A program made the translations under genes and the position numbers. Below, piece by piece: positions 23,838 to 31,748 of a DNA stretch of 33,723 nucleotides (position 1 is the stretch's first letter; each line of letters begins with the position of its first letter). The notes below the pieces were generated by a model. The model did not search any database. It was not told the DNA's origin and saw nothing but the letters and a program-made list of their open reading frames with translations. Source of the DNA: JAFAGX01 sp035622175 (lineage in GTDB: Bacteria; Acidobacteriota; Terriglobia; Terriglobales; Acidobacteriaceae). The stretch spans positions 1 through 33,723 of the forward strand of contig DASPVV010000255.1 of assembly GCA_035622175.1 (NCBI GenBank), in the 5' to 3' direction.

Positions 23838-26800
23838 TTACCGCGAGCCCCTACTGCCTGCAGCCGCACGGGATGTCAGAGCCTGAGGCTTACTCGGCTT
23901 CTCGGTTGATGCCGCCGCTCGCCCCATCGAGGAGGCTACACGCTTTTGCTCTTCCGCGGTAAGCTGAAAAATGTAATCGACCAGCAGTTTGGAGTGATCT
24001 TTCTCGTATCCCTGGAACGATGGCGGTGTTGGCCCGGCAAAAACCCATTGGTTGTTCTCCCGCCGGAATAGTCCAGAAGGCATGGAAGTACCCGGACTGA
24101 TCGCCTGGGGATCGAGCACCCAACGTTCCGCCCAGTCTGGTTTCAGTCTGTCCTTTGCCAGGAGAAAATTCGGAGCGGTGGCAATTCTGTCGTGCTGCGG
24201 ATCGCCGGTGGCGTGGCACTTCAGGCAAGGGGCGGCCGTGCTCGAGAACAGGCTACGCGCCATGTCCGTTTCAGTTGCAGTGAGCAAGGGTACCTGCTCC
24301 GGAATGTAGGGCAATGGTTGCTGCGAGAGCGCCTGGAAAAAGCGCACCAGCTTGCGCAGTTCATTGTCGGAGAATGAAAACGTCGGCATACGCACCTTCA
24401 GGTAGGGACGCACGCCGTTGCGGTTGGTGTCGGCCTCGCTCAAAGCGGGGTTCGACAGGAACTGCCGCAGCCATTCCGGATTGACCCGCGCCCCTTCGGT
24501 GAGCAGCTTGGGGGGCAGCTGCTCAGGGGTGTCGCGGTATTGCGGCATGCCCATCAGAATTGTCTTTTGCTCGGGAAGGAACTGGTGACATCCCATGCAG
24601 TTATATTTCTTGACGATCCACCAACCTTCCTGAATATCGCGGCGCGCGTCGCCCGGCTTGTATTGATACTCCTGCGGCAGGGAACTCTCCTCACTCCCCA
24701 GCAGGAACGTGGTCAGAGCCCGAACCTGATCCTTCGCCAGGTGCAGATTGGGCATGCGCAAAGCCTCGGTGGGCGACCTGGTCTTTCCCTTGTCGAAAAC
24801 GTTCGGCTCCGCCAATTTGTGCTCGAAGAAGCCCTTATGGTCGTACCAAGGTTCCGTGGCGGGACCGTCCGGCAGCCGCGCCAAATCTTCGGCATCGGTG
24901 ATTGGTTCCATGCCGCCGCGCTCGGCGGGCACGGTGAACAGGGCAAAGTCCAGGCGCTCGATCGGTTTGCTGCCTTCAAAGGTCAGCTCCGTACCGATGC
25001 GGCCTTCGTCCTCAAGGCCTGCGATCTCATGACAACCCGCACAACCGAAGTGGCGGATCCACCTCTTGCCTTCCTCCTTGAGCTTGGGATCGTCCATGAA
25101 GGAGGCCTCCGCGTACGCCGACGGCTCCTTCTTTTTCTGGGTCATGAGGTAGGAAGCAATGTCCTGCGCATCTTCTACGCTGAGGCGGAGACTCGGCATC
25201 ACCGTCATATTCTGGACTTGCAGTTCGTGGCCGTCGTTCGGACATTGACTGTGTTCGAGGTCGAACTGATAGGGGAGACCCTTTTTGGCGTAATCCTCGG
25301 GGCCGATGTCCTTTTTCTCATACGGACAATAAGGGCGCGTGCGCTCGCGCGCGTTGTGAATCCACCGTACCAGGTAATCGTACTTCGCCTTCTCGCCGAC
25401 GCGGCTGAGATTCGCGGCGAATGTGCCGCCCATCATCTGCGGGCCTTCACCGTTCGAGTGGCAGGCTAGGCAGCCGCGCGCTTCGAAGAGTTCTTTCCCG
25501 TGTTCCGGGTTTCCCGCCTTCTGCTTGGGCAGGGGATCGGTCAGGGCCGATTGCCACAGATAGGCGGAGATGGCCTCGATCTGAGGGTCGGTGAGGCGGA
25601 AGTTTGGCATTTTGGTGGTCGGGCGGAAGTCGGTCGGTTTCTTCAGCCAGACGGGAATCCAGTCCTTATTCAGCTTGAGGCGAACGTCTTTCAAATTGGG
25701 TCCGACCTTTTTCATATCTTGCATCAGGCTGTGCGACTGGAAGTCGAGCTGCTGGATGCGGCCGTCGAGCTTGCTGTTGGCAACTTTCAGGGCCACGGCC
25801 TTGCCGTTGAGGAGGTTGGCTTCTTCATTGCTCTCCGCCGCATCCGCCTGCTTCATCAAATCGGCGCCGATCTTGACGTTGTCCTTCTCTTGTTGCTCGA
25901 ACTGCTTGATCTGCTGGCTGAGGTTGTTCAAGTCTTCCGGTTCTTTGTCGTAGCCCTCGTAGCGATGGCAGCCGACGCAACCTTTTTGACGGAACAAATC
26001 CTTGCCTTGACTGATGGTTTCACCCACATCGCCGCTGATGAGCACCATATCGGCCGCGTGGCAGGTCTGACAACCCGCCTCGGCATTCTCCTTGGGAAAC
26101 AGTGGCCAGAGCCAGTGCTCGTAATTGCCGTGGGCTTTCTCGACGCTCGTCGTAGCGCGCCCATTTCCCTGATGGCACGGAGAACAACCAAACTTGTTGG
26201 GGTCGTGAATCTTCAAGAGTTCCGGCTCAGGATGGCTAACAAAGGCATTGGCGTATTGGTCGGGTTTCTTCTCCCCCTTGGCCATCATCGAAGCCGCCGT
26301 GAGCCGAAGCGGCTCGCGAATTCCCATGTGGCAGGATTCGCAGCGGTCCACGATGTTGGCTTCGGCGACATTGATCTGCACAATCTTGGGATCCCATTCG
26401 GCGGTTTTCTTTTCGAGGCCTTCAATTTGCGCCGGCGTGAGATCCACCATGTGCTCGTTCACGTAGGCCGACATTTTGGTGCTGGCTTCGGTCACCGGCT
26501 TCAGCACCTCGCCCAGCTCGGCGTTCAACTTGGTTCGTTCATCCCGGAGCCCGTTATAGGTTTCTTCGAGCCGGGGGAAGTCATACTGCTCGCGGCGGCC
26601 GTCGGCATACTGGACGGCGGAAAGTTTCTCCTTGTAGTTGCGGATCTCGTTCTGTTTGCGTTGCTTCGCCGAGGCGCTCGGGTCGGTTTCCATCTCGTAG
26701 GTCAAAGCATTGACGTAGGCGCGCCGGTCGGTAAACACATTCTGCACCGCGAGAATCCGGGCACTCAGATCGCTGATCTGCTTCTGCAGCTGCTCTCGGC

Positions 26801-27134
26801 GCGGCTTGGCCGTTTGGTAGGCCTGCTGGTAGGCCGTTTCCAGTCGGCGATAATCGGAATTCTGCTCGACATCGCGCTCGGCTTTTGCCGATTTCGACTC
26901 CGCTGTCCTCAAGAAAGCAAGGTAGCGCTGCTTCCACTCGTTCTGAAATGCCTTCCACGGGCGCTGGCCGTAGGCTTCATCCCACAGCGCCCAGAAAAGC
27001 GTCGCCATCAGGATAGCCATGGAAATCACGTAGTACGAGGCATACGACTTGGTGACTATCGGATCTTGCTCCGGGATAGGTTGTTCAGGCACTAGATTCT
27101 CCCAGACAATCGTCGAGGGTTGCTTGCGGGCCAT
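23838..27134 (-). CDS. Membrane-anchored eight-haem cytochrome c of the quinol-oxidising complex
   Basis: The 1098-residue protein has one N-terminal helix (about 33-52), a long charged coiled coil (about 60-250), then eight CxxCH haem sites starting at C265, C317, C355, C386, C555, C698, C846 and C970. The first four are close together, as in multihaem proteins. The last four lie in separate domains with downstream Met-Pro motifs (KMPNF, VMPSL, RMPNL, RMPTF, SMPSG), as in class I cytochromes c. A second coiled coil lies at about 400-470. It follows the cytochrome b genes and probably replaces cytochrome c1, passing electrons from the Rieske centre to periplasmic carriers. The ATG at 27134 was preferred over GTG at 27143 because GAGG lies 8 nt before it. 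Confidence 0.92.
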   Translation of the reverse strand: MARKQPSTIVWENLVPEQPIPEQDPIVTKSYASYYVISMAILMATLFWALWDEAYGQRPWKAFQNEWKQRYLAFLRTAESKSAKAERDVEQNSDYRRLETAYQQAYQTAKPRREQLQKQISDLSARILAVQNVFTDRRAYVNALTYEMETDPSASAKQRKQNEIRNYKEKLSAVQYADGRREQYDFPRLEETYNGLRDERTKLNAELGEVLKPVTEASTKMSAYVNEHMVDLTPAQIEGLEKKTAEWDPKIVQINVAEANIVDRCESCHMGIREPLRLTAASMMAKGEKKPDQYANAFVSHPEPELLKIHDPNKFGCSPCHQGNGRATTSVEKAHGNYEHWLWPLFPKENAEAGCQTCHAADMVLISGDVGETISQGKDLFRQKGCVGCHRYEGYDKEPEDLNNLSQQIKQFEQQEKDNVKIGADLMKQADAAESNEEANLLNGKAVALKVANSKLDGRIQQLDFQSHSLMQDMKKVGPNLKDVRLKLNKDWIPVWLKKPTDFRPTTKMPNFRLTDPQIEAISAYLWQSALTDPLPKQKAGNPEHGKELFEARGCLACHSNGEGPQMMGGTFAANLSRVGEKAKYDYLVRWIHNARERTRPYCPYEKKDIGPEDYAKKGLPYQFDLEHSQCPNDGHELQVQNMTVMPSLRLSVEDAQDIASYLMTQKKKEPSAYAEASFMDDPKLKEEGKRWIRHFGCAGCHEIAGLEDEGRIGTELTFEGSKPIERLDFALFTVPAERGGMEPITDAEDLARLPDGPATEPWYDHKGFFEHKLAEPNVFDKGKTRSPTEALRMPNLHLAKDQVRALTTFLLGSEESSLPQEYQYKPGDARRDIQEGWWIVKKYNCMGCHQFLPEQKTILMGMPQYRDTPEQLPPKLLTEGARVNPEWLRQFLSNPALSEADTNRNGVRPYLKVRMPTFSFSDNELRKLVRFFQALSQQPLPYIPEQVPLLTATETDMARSLFSSTAAPCLKCHATGDPQHDRIATAPNFLLAKDRLKPDWAERWVLDPQAISPGTSMPSGLFRRENNQWVFAGPTPPSFQGYEKDHSKLLVDYIFQLTAEEQKRVASSMGRAAASTEKPSKPQALTSRAAAGSRGSR

Positions 27135-27185
27135 TCGCGCCACCTCGCCAGGCGAACGGTTGACCGCGGAACGGAAACGATGGTT

Positions 27186-28115
27186 TCAAACGTTGAACCA
27201 CGGAGTGATCCACACGTACTTGATGTGCCAAAGTAACCGCAACAGGATCTTGCAGGGCAAGGCGATCATGGTGAGCAGGAACACCATCATGATGTTGTAC
27301 TGCAGGAAACTCATGCGCTGATAATCCTTCGCTTTGTACCGGCGGAAGAGACTGTGCACCAGGAACCCGCCGATTAAAAAATAACCTCCGACCACGATCG
27401 CCCCGAAAATTCCCTTGCCTAGATTGGAGGTAATGCCAAAAATGTCGGGCAAATCCCGATTCACCTCATAAATCAGGCGATTGTGATCCCAAGTTTGACC
27501 CGGCCAGAACCACTGCCATCCCGGGCCGCGAATGAACGTCCCGATGATGATCATCGACACCCACAAAATGATGAACCCAAACAAAAACGTGCCGATGGCA
27601 AACTTGCGTTGCTTCCAGGTGTAATAGCCGCTCCCCAAAGGGTTGGTATCGATGTAGGGAATGACCATGAGGCCGACGATGATGAGCGTCGGCATCACCA
27701 CTCCGGCGATCCAGGGGTCGAAGTAGACCAGCATTTCCTGCAGTCCCAGGAAATACCAAGGGGCTTTCGCAGGATTCATGGTGAGGTTCGGATTCGATGG
27801 TTCTTCGAGCGGCGCATACAGGGTGATCGACCATACCATCAAAACAATCGTCACGATGATGGCGGCCAGGAATTCAATGCGCAGGAGAAACGGCCAGACG
27901 TGCACTTCTTTTTGCCATCCCGGGCGGAACGGCCATGTCTTACGGTGGTGAGTCTTGGCCATCGCCGGCTGGGTCTCTAGCTCGGCGATCAGGTGGTCAT
28001 TAGCGTTCGCCTGCTTCCACGCCAGGAAGATATAGAACACCAAGAGCGGAATCAAGGCTACGATCGGGACATTGTCGGGTGCGGAAGCGATCTGCCAAAG
28101 TTGATGCCAATCCAT
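27186..28115 (-). CDS. Cytochrome b C-terminal domain protein (subunit IV-like) of the bc/b6f-type complex
   Basis: The 309-residue protein has one extra N-terminal helix (about 16-33), a cytoplasmic loop, and helices that match the C-terminal domain of cytochrome b. The quinol-site motif usually written PEWY reads APWYFLGLQEML here (about 118-129), so the Glu is replaced by Pro; this variant is seen in some menaquinol-using complexes. NPNLTMNPAKAPWYF and DTNPLGSGYYTWKQR support the family. It completes the quinol-oxidation (Qo) site with the b6-like protein encoded upstream. Relative to plant subunit IV (about 160 residues) it is about twice as long, with extra C-terminal helices to the end. 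ATG at 28115 with GGAG upstream. Confidence 0.9.
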   Translation of the reverse strand: MDWHQLWQIASAPDNVPIVALIPLLVFYIFLAWKQANANDHLIAELETQPAMAKTHHRKTWPFRPGWQKEVHVWPFLLRIEFLAAIIVTIVLMVWSITLYAPLEEPSNPNLTMNPAKAPWYFLGLQEMLVYFDPWIAGVVMPTLIIVGLMVIPYIDTNPLGSGYYTWKQRKFAIGTFLFGFIILWVSMIIIGTFIRGPGWQWFWPGQTWDHNRLIYEVNRDLPDIFGITSNLGKGIFGAIVVGGYFLIGGFLVHSLFRRYKAKDYQRMSFLQYNIMMVFLLTMIALPCKILLRLLWHIKYVWITPWFNV

Positions 28116-28181
28116 AAGGACTCCGAATCAGCAAGTTGCCGTACGTTGCCGTGCCGAATCTTGAACCGTGGCTCCAGGGAT

Positions 28182-28196
28182 CCCCGCAACGCGGGG
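28182..28196 (-). repeat. Strong hairpin between the two cytochrome b genes
   Basis: CCCCGC and GCGGGG form a perfect 6-bp GC stem with a 3-nt loop, extendable by GAT/ATC pairs on either side of a small bulge. It lies in the 125-bp gap between the b6-like stop and the subunit IV start. With no T tract it is more likely an mRNA stability or processing element than a terminator. Confidence 0.35.
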
Positions 28197-28240
28197 CATC
28201 CGCCTCCACCCTTGGGTCACCGCTGCCGATCGAACCCGGG

Positions 28241-29173
28241 CTACTCCACTCGTCGGCGCGGCTTGTCGGCTTCCGCGCTCAGCACCACCGGGGCTGGTCC
28301 GGAAATTCCACCATCCTTTCGCACCCGCCAAAAATGGACGATCATCAAAACCGAGGCGACGATGGGAATGCCGATACAGTGCCAGATATAGGAACGTAAG
28401 AGAGCATTGGCATCGACAATGGATCCCCCGAGCAATCCGAAACGCACGTCGTTATAGGGGGTCATGCCCAATTGTTTGCCGAACGGACCTTCATGTCCCA
28501 GCAGCGGAGTGGCGCGTGCCATGTTGGTGCCTACCGTCACGGCCCAGAATCCCAGCTGATCGTCCGGCAGGAGATAGCCGGTAAAGGAAAGCAGCAGCGT
28601 GAAAACCAACAGCAGTACGCCGATATTCCAGTTGAACTCCCGTGGCTTTTTGTAGGAGCCGGTCAAAAACACGCGGAACATATGCAGCCACACCGCAATC
28701 ACCATCAGGTGTGCTGCCCAGCGATGCATGTTGCGCAGCAGCTTGCCAAAAGGGACGTCGTGCTCGAGGTACAAAACATCGCGGAAGGCCTGGACTTTGC
28801 TCGGGTGGTAATAGAACATCAGCAGGACGCCGGTGAAAGTAAGCACGATAAACAAATAGAATGTGATGCCGCCCATGCCCCAGGTATAGCTGTAACGAAC
28901 TGCGTCACGGTTGATCTTGGCGGGATGGAGATGCAGGAAGACGTTCGAGAGCACTCCAAGCGCCCGGTTCCGCGGAGTGTCGTCGTGCTTGTGGCGAAAG
29001 ATCGAGGTGTAAACCTGGGTCTTGGTCGGCTCTTTCAGCCCTTTCACTTGCTCCTTGATCTTGGCTGGCATTTCGGTCTTAAGCGATGCGACATCCTCTT
29101 TGACCCCAGCCTTCACCCGCTCGAGCAAGCCAACTCGCTCACCGTTCTTGCCGTTTTCCTTTGCGTCCGGCAT
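28241..29173 (-). CDS. Cytochrome b6-like protein (cytochrome b N-terminal domain)
   Basis: The 310-residue protein has a charged cytoplasmic N-terminal extension (1-90) and four helices of cytochrome b. Haem ligands are H150 and H164 (13 residues between) and H265 and H280 (14 between); the 14-residue spacing in the second pair is the b6 type rather than the mitochondrial type. Other b6-like blocks are GGITFYLFIVLTFTGVLLMFYY, FGKLLRNMHRWAAHLM and TGSYKKPREFNW. The Cys that binds haem c(n) in plant b6 (YCLGG) is absent: the site reads YTWGMGG. It holds the two b haems that recycle electrons across the membrane. The ATG at 29173 has AAGGA at good spacing; an upstream GTG is less likely. Confidence 0.94.
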   Translation of the reverse strand: MPDAKENGKNGERVGLLERVKAGVKEDVASLKTEMPAKIKEQVKGLKEPTKTQVYTSIFRHKHDDTPRNRALGVLSNVFLHLHPAKINRDAVRYSYTWGMGGITFYLFIVLTFTGVLLMFYYHPSKVQAFRDVLYLEHDVPFGKLLRNMHRWAAHLMVIAVWLHMFRVFLTGSYKKPREFNWNIGVLLLVFTLLLSFTGYLLPDDQLGFWAVTVGTNMARATPLLGHEGPFGKQLGMTPYNDVRFGLLGGSIVDANALLRSYIWHCIGIPIVASVLMIVHFWRVRKDGGISGPAPVVLSAEADKPRRRVE

Positions 29174-29225
29174 TTTCAATTCCTTCCCAACCCCCAAACT
29201 TGCCCAAAATCGCAGTTGCTACCCT

Positions 29226-30353
29226 TCAGACTGACAGAAAAGCCCCATCGTCGTTGAACTGGCTCGGCTGGCCTTTGGGCCACTGATAGAGTTTTGAAAC
29301 ATCGACCAGAATCTGACCATCCGGTGCCTTTTCCACGTGGGCTCGATCCATCGGCCGCGGGGCAGGTCCCTCAAAGTTGACGCCCTCGCTATCGTATCCG
29401 CTGCCGTGGCAGGGACACTTGAATTTGTTCTCGCTCGGTTTCCAATCGGGAGTGCAGCCTAAGTGGGTGCAGCGGGCGTAGATGACGAAGAGCCGATCGG
29501 GGGTACGATCCACCCAGATGCGATACTTCTGCTGCCATTTGGTATCAACCCCCAGGCCATACTCCTCGGGATAACCGATTTTGAAGCTCGTGGCCGGCTC
29601 AAACAGCGTGCGCGGCAAAAAGAAACGGAAGAAAGCCAGCAGCCAGGCTGTCAGGAATGCGGCCACCGATGCCCACACCATTCGCCGGCGGGCGCGGTTG
29701 ACCTCATTATCCTCGGGACCTACGGCCGCGACGCCTCCCGCCGCTGCTGCTCGCGATGTCCCTACCGCAGGAGTCCCCACGTATTTTGTGGACTCGCCAG
29801 CTCGCGCGACGGAAGCTGCAGCCGAGGCGGCGACCGCGGGAGCGGGAGGCCGAGCCGCCGGAGTAGCAACTGCCGCGGGAGTGGGAGCGGCGGCGGTCGC
29901 AGCTGCGGTTGGTTCGCCGAGCAGAGCGGCGATTTCAGCCTCGCTAAGGGAAATCAGGCCTTTGCGGTTGCGCCGGGCTTGCTCAGCAGCAACCGCAGAC
30001 TTGCTCCACTTCTTACCCTGGGCCACCCATTTTGCAACCTCGTCACTGATGTTGCCGTTTCCTCCCGCGCCGGCCGCCGCTGACAACGGAGCCGCGCGAA
30101 CGACCGCAGCCTGCGGCGGCGGGGGCGGAGCGGTCGAAGCGAGGGCCGGGGGAACTGCTCCTCCTGCCTCCCAAGGCATCGGCTGGCCGGCCTTCAAGGC
30201 CTCGATCTCAGCATCCGTCAGTGATGGCAGGCCCTTTCGTTGACGATAGGCCTGTTCCATCGCAATGACCGAATTATTCAGCGCCTTCCGCGGCCATGGT
30301 GGAAGGTGCCCAAGGATTCCATTTCGAACGCCCTCGGCCGACTCATCTGCCAT
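29226..30353 (-). CDS. Rieske [2Fe-2S] protein with a long N-terminal extension carrying a duplicated motif
   Basis: The 375-residue protein ends in a Rieske domain: cluster ligands C295 and H297 (CTHLGC) with C313 and H316 (CPCHGSGYD), and the C300-C315 disulfide pair. One transmembrane helix lies at about 225-247. The first 220 residues, expected in the cytoplasm, are unusual: two copies of a short helical motif, EQAYRQRKGLPSLTDAEI (33-50) and EQARRNRKGLISLSEAEI (124-141), 13 of 18 identical, are joined by Ala/Pro-rich linkers. Typical Rieske subunits have under 60 residues before the helix. It takes electrons from quinol at the Qo site. The ATG at 30353 has GGGGGA upstream. It lies 52 bp before the b6-like gene. 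Confidence 0.92.
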   Translation of the reverse strand: MADESAEGVRNGILGHLPPWPRKALNNSVIAMEQAYRQRKGLPSLTDAEIEALKAGQPMPWEAGGAVPPALASTAPPPPPQAAVVRAAPLSAAAGAGGNGNISDEVAKWVAQGKKWSKSAVAAEQARRNRKGLISLSEAEIAALLGEPTAAATAAAPTPAAVATPAARPPAPAVAASAAASVARAGESTKYVGTPAVGTSRAAAAGGVAAVGPEDNEVNRARRRMVWASVAAFLTAWLLAFFRFFLPRTLFEPATSFKIGYPEEYGLGVDTKWQQKYRIWVDRTPDRLFVIYARCTHLGCTPDWKPSENKFKCPCHGSGYDSEGVNFEGPAPRPMDRAHVEKAPDGQILVDVSKLYQWPKGQPSQFNDDGAFLSV

Positions 30354-30470
30354 CCCGTGGTCCCCCGTTCTTTCCAGAGCCCGCTGAGGCGCCGCCTGAT
30401 CCTGGAACCTACAGTTTGCCTCAGATTCTCCGAACTGCAAATAGCTCGCATCGCACAGCGCCGCGTTTCC

Positions 30471-31532
30471 TCAGGAAACACTCGCCGCCAAGCCGTCGCC
30501 AGGAGTATCGTTCGCCCGATCCCCTGCGATGGCGAACGGGTCCGGCGGGCATTGTGGTGTTGCACGAGCGAGCGCCCCGAGCACCAACCCCGCCAAGGCC
30601 GCAATAAAGGTTGGTGAATTGTTGAGCCCTTGGCTCATTTCAAACCGCGTGATGCCGAGAGCGGCGGCCTCTTGGCGCGCCTGGCAATCAATTTCCCCCA
30701 GAGTCTCCACATGATCGGAAACGAAGGAAATGGGAACGATACAAACCTCGCGTACGCCTTCTCGGGCCAGGTGGCGCAGGGTCTCGTGCAAGGAAGGTCC
30801 TATCCATTTGCTCGCTCCCACCTTGCTTTGGAAGCACAGCCGATGCCGATTCCGCCAGCCAGCATGCTTGATCAGCAGCCCTACCGTCTTCTCGATCTGG
30901 TGCTGGTAAGGATCACCTCTCTCAATCGCCGCCAGGGGAACACTGTGGGCGCTGAAAACCAGTTCTACCCCTTCCGGATCGGGAAATCGAGTGAGGGCCT
31001 CATTGACTCTCTCGGCCAACGCCTCCAGATAAAGCTCATTCTGGTAGAAGGATTCAATTAAGTGAACGGGCACGCTGTCGGAGAAAAGACGACGCCATTC
31101 GTTCAAGCTGCTGCCGGTGGTTGCGTTCGAAAATTGCGGATAAAGGGGCAGCAGAACTACTTCCGTGCAGCCCGCCGCTCGGACCTGATCAACCGCTTCG
31201 CGGGTAAATGGATGCCAGTAACGCATGGCTACGAAGCAGCGGGCGCTGAGACCACTGTCTGCCAACTTGAGCTGTAAGCAACGCGCTTGTTGCTCCGTGA
31301 AGCGGCGTATGGGCGAGCCGCCCCCGATCGCGTCATAATGATGCCGGACCTTTCGGGCTCGGGTGCCGGAAATGAGTTTGGCTAGAGCTTTTCGTCCCAG
31401 ACGCGCACCAGGAAAATCGATGATGTCAGGATCAGAGAAGAGATTAAACAGGAAAGGTTCAACCGCTTCCAGCGTGTCCGGTCCTCCAAGCTGGAAGAGC
31501 ACTACACCAATGCGCCGAGTTGAGTTTGCCAT
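30471..31532 (-). CDS. hemH: Ferrochelatase
   Basis: This 353-residue enzyme inserts Fe(II) into protoporphyrin (or coproporphyrin) IX to make haem. It shows GVVLFQLGGPDTLEAVEPFL at the start, YDAIGGGSPI, LLPLYPQFSNATTGSS, catalytic H196 in FSAHSVP, and E276 in SDHVETLGEID. It is the first gene of the colinear respiratory block, 117 bp before the Rieske gene, so haem supply is apparently tied to cytochrome synthesis. The tail after about residue 320 is Ala/Pro-rich and probably disordered. Whether it uses the protoporphyrin or coproporphyrin route cannot be told from one gene. The ATG at 31532 was chosen over the open frame up to 31556. Confidence 0.95.
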   Translation of the reverse strand: MANSTRRIGVVLFQLGGPDTLEAVEPFLFNLFSDPDIIDFPGARLGRKALAKLISGTRARKVRHHYDAIGGGSPIRRFTEQQARCLQLKLADSGLSARCFVAMRYWHPFTREAVDQVRAAGCTEVVLLPLYPQFSNATTGSSLNEWRRLFSDSVPVHLIESFYQNELYLEALAERVNEALTRFPDPEGVELVFSAHSVPLAAIERGDPYQHQIEKTVGLLIKHAGWRNRHRLCFQSKVGASKWIGPSLHETLRHLAREGVREVCIVPISFVSDHVETLGEIDCQARQEAAALGITRFEMSQGLNNSPTFIAALAGLVLGALARATPQCPPDPFAIAGDRANDTPGDGLAASVS

Positions 31533-31560
31533 CCCCCGGGATTCCTTGCAGCGCAACGAT

Positions 31561-31588
31561 GTTATCTCAAGTGGTAACAGCCGGTCAA
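31561..31588 (-). promoter_or_regulatory. Candidate sigma-70 promoter for hemH and the respiratory block
   Basis: On the minus strand TTGACC (31583-31588) and GATAAC (31561-31566) are separated by 16 bp, matching -35 and -10 at 5 and 4 of 6 positions. The start would be near 31554, about 22 nt before the hemH ATG. Confidence 0.35.
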
Positions 31589-31748
31589 TGGCGGTGGACA
31601 GACTTTGACACCGCTGACTTCAGGAACTCCGCGAGGTGGATTAGGATTGCACCGAGTGAGGTGGGAGTTGCTTAGCCAGACCCAGCGAGTCGCAGCCACG
31701 GAGAGAATTCATTCTCCGGCGGCTGAGGAGAGGCCTCACAAACGGTTC

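Noticed and set aside
25500..27095. Long plus-strand open frame of 531 codons
   Set aside because: It lies wholly antisense to the eight-haem cytochrome gene, whose haem motifs prove the minus strand is coding; the plus-strand product has no coherent motifs.
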